The notes below the pieces were generated by a model, which was not told the origin of the DNA, made no database searches, and saw only the letters and a program-made list of their open reading frames with translations. A stretch of DNA of 11,775 nucleotides from JAZDJT01 sp043803845 (lineage in GTDB: Bacteria; Patescibacteriota; Minisyncoccia; Minisyncoccales; GCA-002788555), in NCBI GenBank assembly GCA_043803845.1, contig JAZDJT010000035.1, forward strand, positions 1 to 11,775. Reading direction: 5' to 3'. The position numbers and the translations under genes were made by a program. Each line of letters starts with the position of its first letter. The first letter of the stretch is position 1. Positions 6,676 through 11,775 of the stretch are shown here, piece after piece.

Positions 6676-6704
6676 ATATTATCATATTTGAAATAATTTG
6701 TCAA
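6676..6704 (-). promoter_or_regulatory. Promoter of the candidate small RNA, minus strand
   Basis: A perfect -35 TTGACA (6704-6699) is followed after 17 bp by -10 TAATAT (6681-6676, 4/6 of consensus) preceded by TGA (6684-6682), which makes an extended -10. The predicted start at about 6669 is three bases before the closing helix of the small RNA. No minus-strand protein gene lies downstream. Confidence 0.6.
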
Positions 6705-6711
6705 TACCCAA

Positions 6712-6852
6712 ATGAAGAAAAATATTCTCGCCTTGTCGATCCTGGGAACGGTTGTCTTGTCTGAATTTTTTGGTTTATGTCCCGTAAGATTAAGAAGAAA
6801 AATTAAATTAAAGAATAGTAACTCGCCGGGAGGAAATGTCTATAATAAATAA
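6712..6852 (+). CDS. Possible small secreted or membrane-anchored peptide (46 aa)
   Basis: An ATG-initiated frame of 46 codons plus TAA. The N-terminus looks like a signal or anchor: MKKN followed by the hydrophobic run ILALSILGTVVL, then SEFFGLC. A basic tail follows (RLRRKIKLK), and then NSNSPGGNVYNK. The cysteine at 23 follows FGL, which loosely recalls a lipobox but is not a good one. No SD precedes it and no clear plus-strand promoter was found. Its last codons overlap a TATAAT that could serve yebC. It begins just outside the divergent small-RNA promoter. An ORF of this length can occur by chance, so this is tentative. Confidence 0.3.
   Translation: MKKNILALSILGTVVLSEFFGLCPVRLRRKIKLKNSNSPGGNVYNK
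6841..6846 (+). promoter_or_regulatory. Possible -10 element for the yebC-ruvC operon
   Basis: A perfect TATAAT at 6841-6846 with a TG two bases upstream (6837-6838), one base off the extended -10 spacing. No TTGACA-like -35 is seen 16-18 bp upstream. It would give a start near 6853 and a ~49-nt AT-rich leader before ATG 6902. It is the only recognisable promoter element ahead of the operon. Confidence 0.3.
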
Positions 6853-6901
6853 AAAATAGAAGTAGAAATAGAAAAAGAATAATAATTTTTTTAAAAACAA
6901 T

Positions 6902-7615
6902 ATGAGTGGTCATTCTAAATGGTCTAATATCAAACACAAAAAAGCAACGGAAGACAAAAAACGGGCAAATATTTTCTCGAAATTCAACCGGTTGATTTCC
7001 GTCGCGGCCAGAGAAGGAGGCGATAATCCAGAAACAAATTTCGCTTTGCGAGCGGCTATCGATAAAGCCAGATATTTTAATATGCCTCAGGGGAACATAG
7101 ATAGAGCTATAAAAAGGGGCACCGGCGAGATAGAAGGTTTAAAATTTGAGACTTTACTTCTTGAGGGTTTCGGGCCCGGGGGGATTGCTGTTTTAATTGA
7201 AGCGGTGACCGATAACAAAAACAGGACCCTCAATGAGGTCCGACAGATTCTGGAGAGGGGAGGCGGTAAATTGGCCAGCGGAGGAGTCTCATGGATGTTT
7301 GAGCGTAAGGGAGTTATCCAGATGAAAAACACCAGAACACCAGAGCTGGAGCTCTCTCTTATCGAGGCTGGCGCTGAAGATATTAAGTACAAAGACGATA
7401 TCTTGGAAATTCACACGAGGCCAGAAGAGATGGATAAAGTAAAAATGAATTTGGGACAAAAGAAAATAAAGGTGGAAGACTTGAGCATAGATTTCGTTCC
7501 CAAGGAGGAGATTGAGATAAAGGAAGCCGGACTAAAAAGCAAAATAGAGAGCTTGTTTGAAACGTTAGACGGCAATGACGATGTCCAGGATATTTATTCT
7601 AATGTAAAAATGTAA
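6902..7615 (+). CDS. yebC: YebC/PmpR family DNA-binding / translation-associated protein
   Basis: 237-aa YebC-family protein. It begins with the family signature MSGHSKWSNIKHKK and continues KRANIFSKFNRLI, followed by the NFALRAAIDKA and NMPQGNIDRAIKRGTG segments. The central domain shows LLEGFGPGGIAVLIEAVTDNKNRT and the GGKLASGGVSWMFERKG motif. Family members have been described as transcriptional regulators, and more recently as ribosome-associated factors that help translate difficult peptide sequences; which applies here cannot be told. Length is full. The start is certain from the signature, though only an A/T-rich stretch precedes it. ruvC follows after 5 bp, reproducing the yebC-ruvC order common in bacteria. 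It is the probable first gene of a six-gene plus-strand operon. Confidence 0.95.
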   Translation: MSGHSKWSNIKHKKATEDKKRANIFSKFNRLISVAAREGGDNPETNFALRAAIDKARYFNMPQGNIDRAIKRGTGEIEGLKFETLLLEGFGPGGIAVLIEAVTDNKNRTLNEVRQILERGGGKLASGGVSWMFERKGVIQMKNTRTPELELSLIEAGAEDIKYKDDILEIHTRPEEMDKVKMNLGQKKIKVEDLSIDFVPKEEIEIKEAGLKSKIESLFETLDGNDDVQDIYSNVKM

Positions 7616-7620
7616 GCTTT

Positions 7621-8109
7621 ATGAAAATATTAGGCATCGATCCGGGCACCGCCGCGACGGGATACGGGGTCCTGGAGATAGACTCCTCAAGAGGTGGAAA
7701 GAATAAAAATAAATATAAATGTCTGCAGTTTGGTTGTATAAAAACCGAACCCATCGATAGATTCTCCAAGAGACTACTTATTCTTTCTAGGGAGATAAGG
7801 AAAATAATCAAAGCTCACAAGCCAAATCTTGCGGCAATCGAGACCCTTTTTTTCTTCAAGAATCAGAAAACGATTATCAGCGTCAGCAGAGCGACCGGCG
7901 TTATTATCCTGATGATGGAAAAAATGAAAATTCCTATTGTCGAATACTCCCCGCCTCAAGTGAAAAAATTCTTGACAAAGGACGGGAGGGCGGAGAAAAA
8001 AGAAATCCAAAAGAAAGTCATTAAAATTCTTAAGATTAAAAAAAAATCTATTAAGGACGACGCCGCCGATGCCTTGGCAATAGCGATTTATGCCGCTGAG
8101 CATTTATAA
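7621..8109 (+). CDS. ruvC: Holliday junction resolvase RuvC (crossover junction endodeoxyribonuclease)
   Basis: 162-aa RNase H-fold resolvase that cuts four-way junctions symmetrically, acting with the RuvAB branch migration motor. The catalytic acidic residues are visible: D7 in ILGIDPGTAATGYG, E74 in AAIETLFF, and D147/D150 in DDAADALAIAI. Length is close to the family norm. It lies 5 bp after yebC and 2 bp before the 7TM gene, so it is within the operon. ruvA and ruvB, which commonly follow, are not here; the operon continues with the amidoligase-type genes. A basic insertion at about residues 24-33 (RGGKNKNKYK) is slightly unusual. No SD precedes the ATG. Confidence 0.95.
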   Translation: MKILGIDPGTAATGYGVLEIDSSRGGKNKNKYKCLQFGCIKTEPIDRFSKRLLILSREIRKIIKAHKPNLAAIETLFFFKNQKTIISVSRATGVIILMMEKMKIPIVEYSPPQVKKFLTKDGRAEKKEIQKKVIKILKIKKKSIKDDAADALAIAIYAAEHL

Positions 8110-8111
8110 TT

Positions 8112-8771
8112 ATGTCACTAATCGTTCAGCAAATTATTGATTTCGGCGTACCGCAAGAAACGCTGGCGTTAATTTTGATGTTGCCAGTCGTTGCCACCTT
8201 TATCGCTTTTTCTCGTCAGATAATCGGAGTGAGAGGACTCGGTATATACATCACCCTCATTATCGCCTACGCTTTCGTCGCCACAAAGTTGAAGTATGGT
8301 TTGATCATTTTTTTATTGGTAATCTTTGCTGCCTCACTGGCCCGTATCCTCATAAGAAAAACGAGGCTTCTCTACCTTCCCCGTATGGCGATGATTTTGA
8401 CAACCGTGGCTTTTGTAATTTTTTTAATGTTCCTGCTGGGGAGCTTCCTTGCCATAAAAGGCCTGCAGATTATTTCAATCTTTCCCATCCTGATTATGAT
8501 TTTGATGGCCGAACGTTTTGTGGCTGTCCAGATTGAAAGAGGTCAGAGGGTGGCGATTTTTTTAACTTTAGAGACCCTGATATTGGCCGTGACTTCTTAT
8601 CTTATTATTAATTGGTTGTGGCTTCGTGGGATTCTCTTGAATTATCCTCTTTGGAGTTTTTTGTTTTTCACTCTATTTAATCTTCTTTTAGGGAAGTGGA
8701 CCGGCTTGAGGCTGACTGAATATTTCCGCTTCAGGGAATTGATGGAATACCTAGAAACACCCAAAAAATAA
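8112..8771 (+). CDS. 7-TM protein of the 'usually fused to an inactive transglutaminase' family, stand-alone
   Basis: 219-aa integral membrane protein with about seven hydrophobic helices, near 17-34, 43-58, 61-82, 90-112, 115-132, 147-168 and 178-194. The recognisable core is LPVVATFIAFSRQIIGVRGLGIY, then LLYLPRMAMILTTV and FPILIMILMAERF. These match the 7TM domain that in many proteobacteria is the C-terminal half of a protein with an N-terminal inactive transglutaminase-like domain. That periplasmic half is absent here; the protein begins directly at the first membrane segment. In other genomes the family neighbours a RimK-related ATP-grasp ligase and an 'ATP-dependent zinc protease', exactly the domains encoded by the next gene 7 bp downstream. 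It is inferred to be the membrane partner of that enzyme. Biochemical role unknown. Confidence 0.85.
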   Translation: MSLIVQQIIDFGVPQETLALILMLPVVATFIAFSRQIIGVRGLGIYITLIIAYAFVATKLKYGLIIFLLVIFAASLARILIRKTRLLYLPRMAMILTTVAFVIFLMFLLGSFLAIKGLQIISIFPILIMILMAERFVAVQIERGQRVAIFLTLETLILAVTSYLIINWLWLRGILLNYPLWSFLFFTLFNLLLGKWTGLRLTEYFRFRELMEYLETPKK

Positions 8772-8778
8772 AATTGCT

Positions 8779-10116
8779 ATGATTTTCTCTTCCCGTGGCA
8801 TTTTGGGGATTAATGCTCGCAATCAAAAATATCTCCGCGCTCCCAAGAGGGCGCTTCGAATATTGGATTCCAAACTGCTGACCAAAAAAATTCTCGAGGA
8901 AAACAATCTCCCAGTCTTGAAAACCATTGCCGTTGTCAAAACGAGAAAAGAGCTCTTGGATTTTGACTGGAGTGTTTTGCCGCCGCCTTTTGCTTTAAAA
9001 CCTAACCGAGGACTGGGAGGCGAGGGTATTATTGTGGTTTATGGCAAAAGAATTTCTAGAATTAGAGACGGAATGATAGAGGAGCCGGCCTGGATAAGAA
9101 GTAGAGGAAGTTTTATCTCTAAGGTAGAAATAGAGTCCCACATTCTGGATATCCTGGACGGAAACTTTTCCATGTTTTCCTTGCCGGATGTGGCATTCTT
9201 TGAAGAAAGAGCAAAAGTCGTCAAGGAGTTGAAACCCTATTCTTTTAAGGGGATACCGGATGTGAGAATTATTGTTTACGAGGGCGTGCCGGTAATGGCT
9301 ATGCTGAGACTGCCGACGAAAGAGTCGAGAGGAAAGGCTAATCTTCACGCGGGAGGTATCGGAGTAGGGATAGATCTCTCGACGGGGCTAACCACCAATG
9401 CGATTTATCGTCAAAAATTAATTGATTATTGCCCGGGGACCAAATATCTTTTAAGAGGCATAAGAATACCATTCTTCAAGAAAAATCTAAATCTGGCAGT
9501 CCAAGCCCAGAGACTACTGGGCGTCAGTTTCCTTGGTATTGATATAGTAGTAGACAAAGAGAAGGGGCCGGTCATCTTAGAATTGAATGCCAGGCCTGGT
9601 CTGCAAATTCAATTGGCTAATCTCTCAGGGATGAGAGGGAGGATAGAAAGATTGATGGGATTAGAGTTAAAATCGGAAAAGAGAGGCGTGAGGCTCGCCC
9701 AGGATCTTTTTGGGGAAATTGAAGAGGAAGAAATCGATGAAGTTTTTGGGAAAAAAGTCTTGGGAGCGGTAGAAGAAATTAAGGTCGTAAGGCCAAATGG
9801 CGACACAACGGCGCAAGAATACAAAACCTTAGCCAAAATTGACACCGGTGCCTGGAGAACCTCTCTATCTGAAGATTTGGCTAAAAAAATGGGGGTTAAG
9901 AATAGGATTGTAGGAGAGAAGATAGTGAAGTCTTCGTTTGGAGAAGAAGTGAGGCAACTTATACCTTTGGCATTCATTTTGGGCGGAGAGAGGGTTGATA
10001 CGGAGGTTTATATCTCCGACAGGTCCTCGATGAAATACGAAATAATAATTGGTAGAAGAGACCTCAAGAATTTTATGATAGACCCGGCGAGAAAGAATAC
10101 GATAAAAATTCTATGA
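8779..10116 (+). CDS. Fusion: RimK-related ATP-grasp (alpha-L-glutamate ligase-like) + RimB-like retropepsin ('ATP-dependent zinc protease')
   Basis: 445-aa two-domain protein. Residues 1 to about 295 are an ATP-grasp ligase of the RimK-related type. They carry FALKPNRGLGGEGIIVV (nucleotide-binding, K74), MAMLRLPTKESRGKANLHAGG (173-193) and GIDLSTG, and end in ILELNARPGLQ, where E268 and N270 bind metal. Residues about 325-445 form a RimB-like retropepsin fold with the signature IDTGAWRTSL (D355-T-G-A) and a C-terminal GRRDLKNFMIDPARK typical of the 'zinc protease' family. ATP-grasp ligases of this type form amide bonds with amino acids such as glutamate. RimB-like enzymes are linked to removal or processing of such modifications. 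In most genomes these are separate genes; here ligase and putative protease form one chain joined by a Glu-rich linker (about 313-321). The stop overlaps the next gene by 4 bp (ATGA), implying translational coupling. Confidence 0.88.
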   Translation: MIFSSRGILGINARNQKYLRAPKRALRILDSKLLTKKILEENNLPVLKTIAVVKTRKELLDFDWSVLPPPFALKPNRGLGGEGIIVVYGKRISRIRDGMIEEPAWIRSRGSFISKVEIESHILDILDGNFSMFSLPDVAFFEERAKVVKELKPYSFKGIPDVRIIVYEGVPVMAMLRLPTKESRGKANLHAGGIGVGIDLSTGLTTNAIYRQKLIDYCPGTKYLLRGIRIPFFKKNLNLAVQAQRLLGVSFLGIDIVVDKEKGPVILELNARPGLQIQLANLSGMRGRIERLMGLELKSEKRGVRLAQDLFGEIEEEEIDEVFGKKVLGAVEEIKVVRPNGDTTAQEYKTLAKIDTGAWRTSLSEDLAKKMGVKNRIVGEKIVKSSFGEEVRQLIPLAFILGGERVDTEVYISDRSSMKYEIIIGRRDLKNFMIDPARKNTIKIL

Positions 10117-11537
10117 AAATATCTGATTTTAAATCATTGAGAAGATTTTTTAGAAAAATAAAAAGACCAGTAATTGGCGCTGGTGTCTATGCTTTTGACA
10201 GATTGGGACCGGAAGATTTTATACCGCAATATCAGATTCTCTCGCTCCGTTCTTCAGAGGAAACAAAATTAATAAGGAGAGATGTCCCCGTCTTTTGTCT
10301 CGAGGAGAAGATTAAAAAAGGGCTTCGTCCTCGAAACGCCTCAACCCTGATTTCTCATCATCTGACCCAAAAATATCTGTCCAGATTCAAAGAGCCATTG
10401 ATTTTATTTTACAAGTCTTCCCAGAGGATAGAAGAAACCGCAAAAAACCTTCGTTTTAAAATCGGCGTCGCACCTTATCGTTTTGGCAGAGACCTTTTCG
10501 AGAACAAAGCTAAATTTAGGAGAATTCTCCAAAAGATTGGTGTTAGTTCCACTCCCGGAAAAATTTTGTCACCGAGTTTTTTTTATCACTCGACTTTTTC
10601 AGAATTCAAAAAAGAGTTTGGCCTGCCTTTTGTTGTGCAACATCCCTCAGGGGGTGGGGGCAAGGGCACGTTTTTCATAAACAATGAAGCGGACCTAGAG
10701 AAGGCGAATAAATCAATAAAGGAATTTCCTCCGAAAGAAATAATAGTGGCCAAATTTGTAAAAGGACCTTCGCCGAGCGTAACCGGTTGCGTGACTAAAT
10801 TCGGCGTTCTTTCGACCAGACCCCAATATCAAATTTACGACATTCCACTTTTGTATTCACGGCCGGTCGGCTCGGGATTATTTTGCGGCCACGACTGGTC
10901 GGCGTCTATCTTCTCTGGTAATGTTTTGAGGCAAGTAAGAGAAGCCGTGGAAAGAATCGGTCTATATTTCAAAAAACTCGGCTATCGAGGAGTCTTTGGT
11001 GTCGACTTTGTTCAAGATGCCAAAAAAGATAAGATTTACGTTACCGAATGCAACCCTAGGATGCTCGGTTCCATGCCGACCCTGACGATGGTGGAGGCCG
11101 AAAAAAATATCCCTCCGATTATGGCGTTTCACATATTGGAGTATCTGAATACTCCCTACGAGATTGATAAGAAAAAGATCGAGAGCTTGCTCTGGCAAAA
11201 GGTAGAAGGCTCACAGATGCTCTTGTGCAATTCTTCGGCAAAGGAGGTTGTCCAAAATGGCGAAATGAAACCCGGCATTTATAAACTGGTGGACGAAAAG
11301 AAACAATGGGAGAAGTTAAGATTTATAAGGCCGGCTTACAAATTTTCTCAGCTCCGCGACAAGAGCGAAATTCTTATTAGCGAAGGTTTACAGAAGAAAG
11401 GAGCGAGAGTGTATTCTTATCAAAGATTAGCCAGGATTATATTAAAAGAAAGGGTCTTGGATGCCGATCTAGGGGACATAACACCTTCGGCCAAGAAGGT
11501 TATAAATTTAGTTTCAAAAGAAATTAAGGTTAATTGA
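10113..11537 (+). CDS. ATP-grasp superfamily ligase, substrate unknown
   Basis: 474-aa protein with an N-terminal pre-ATP-grasp region (about 1-125) and a central ATP-grasp domain (about 130-345). The small-lobe glycine loop is LPFVVQHPSGGGGKGTFF (171-188) and the large-lobe metal site is GVDFV...VTECNPRMLGS, with D298 and E312-x-N314-P-R. The position where ATP-grasp enzymes usually have Lys (VVVK) is Q176, which may weaken nucleotide binding, although K185 in the loop could compensate. Residues about 350-474 form an additional C-terminal region I do not recognise. The ENPR-type motif resembles carbamoyl-phosphate-synthase and biotin-carboxylase-like ATP-grasps more than RimK. It starts inside the preceding stop codon, so it is very probably made with the ligase-protease. 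It may act on the same substrate in sequence, or supply a precursor. Confidence 0.8.
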   Translation: MKISDFKSLRRFFRKIKRPVIGAGVYAFDRLGPEDFIPQYQILSLRSSEETKLIRRDVPVFCLEEKIKKGLRPRNASTLISHHLTQKYLSRFKEPLILFYKSSQRIEETAKNLRFKIGVAPYRFGRDLFENKAKFRRILQKIGVSSTPGKILSPSFFYHSTFSEFKKEFGLPFVVQHPSGGGGKGTFFINNEADLEKANKSIKEFPPKEIIVAKFVKGPSPSVTGCVTKFGVLSTRPQYQIYDIPLLYSRPVGSGLFCGHDWSASIFSGNVLRQVREAVERIGLYFKKLGYRGVFGVDFVQDAKKDKIYVTECNPRMLGSMPTLTMVEAEKNIPPIMAFHILEYLNTPYEIDKKKIESLLWQKVEGSQMLLCNSSAKEVVQNGEMKPGIYKLVDEKKQWEKLRFIRPAYKFSQLRDKSEILISEGLQKKGARVYSYQRLARIILKERVLDADLGDITPSAKKVINLVSKEIKVN

Positions 11538-11543
11538 ATCTTA

Positions 11544-11775
11544 ATGGATTTGATGAAAAAAGAAATTCTATCTCATTCAGGTCGGCAGACCAAGCTGATT
11601 GGTGAGAAGCTTGCCAAGGAAGTCTTTACGAATAAGAGAGAAAAAGGCTCGGTCTTCTCTTTGGAAGGCGAACTGGGCAGCGGGAAAACGACTTTTTTGC
11701 AGGGTTTTGCAAAGGAGCTGGGAGTTCGAGAATTCATTAAGAGTCCAACTTTTGTTATAATGAAAAAATACAGAC
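11544..11775 (+). CDS. tsaE: tRNA N6-adenosine threonylcarbamoyltransferase complex ATPase TsaE, 3'-truncated by window edge
   Basis: The first 77 codons of a small P-loop ATPase. The TsaE pattern is clear: a short N-terminal helix (TKLIGEKLAKEVF), a strand VFSLEGELGSGKTTFLQGFAKELG carrying the Walker A motif (G42-T49), and SPTFVI, the conserved threonine loop of the family. TsaE works with TsaB and TsaD in synthesis of t6A37 in ANN-decoding tRNAs. ATG 11544 and ATG 11553 (M4) are both possible starts, and the first is taken here. It lies 6 bp after the ATP-grasp gene, probably in the same operon. The Walker B region and C-terminus lie beyond the window. Confidence 0.88.
   Translation, partial: MDLMKKEILSHSGRQTKLIGEKLAKEVFTNKREKGSVFSLEGELGSGKTTFLQGFAKELGVREFIKSPTFVIMKKYR

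Noticed and set aside
1..11775. CRISPR arrays, IS elements, tRNA genes, phage or toxin-antitoxin genes
   Set aside because: No regularly spaced repeats, transposase motifs, tRNA arms or short toxin/antitoxin ORF pairs were seen; the window looks like ordinary chromosome with a rearranged amidoligase cassette.

Overview
This looks like a chromosomal segment from a small-genome bacterium, most plausibly a Candidate Phyla Radiation (Patescibacteria, Parcubacteria-like) lineage. That assignment is inference. It rests on the tight packing, the moderate-to-low GC, the mix of core genes (rlmE, yebC, ruvC, tsaE) with type IV pilus-type genes, and start codons with no Shine-Dalgarno sequence. Several genes end in TGA, so the code is standard and not a TGA-recoded CPR code. 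No mobile element, CRISPR array, tRNA or rRNA was seen.

Layout. 1-896 holds the 3' end of an RlmE/FtsJ 23S rRNA 2'-O-methyltransferase and then a cysteine-rich GspG-like pseudopilin. 959-3505 is an MgtA-like P-type cation ATPase, convergent with a BioF2-like GNAT acyltransferase on the minus strand (3529-4638). 4639-4862 is a divergent regulatory region with a near-perfect sigma70-type promoter on the minus strand, a plus-strand promoter for the next gene, and inverted and direct repeats. Just downstream of the minus promoter is a potentially structured, terminator-ended leader RNA that overlaps the first 45 codons of the acyltransferase ORF. 4863-6527 is a PilB/GspE-type assembly ATPase.

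6528-6901 has no long gene, but on the minus strand it holds a self-contained candidate small RNA gene: a perfect -35, an extended -10, about 120 nt of RNA closed by an 11-position helix, and a U7 tract. It also holds a 46-codon small ORF with a hydrophobic N-terminus on the plus strand.

6902-11775 is a compact plus-strand operon: yebC, ruvC, a 7-TM protein of the 'usually fused to an inactive transglutaminase' family, a fusion of a RimK-like ATP-grasp ligase with a RimB-like retropepsin ('ATP-dependent zinc protease') domain, a second larger ATP-grasp protein, and the start of tsaE. The 7TM/ligase/protease set matches a known but functionally unresolved amidoligase system. Here it is rearranged: the ligase and protease are one polypeptide, the 7TM stands alone without a transglutaminase half, and a second ATP-grasp enzyme is translationally coupled. 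That cassette and the candidate small RNA are the most interesting items in the window.
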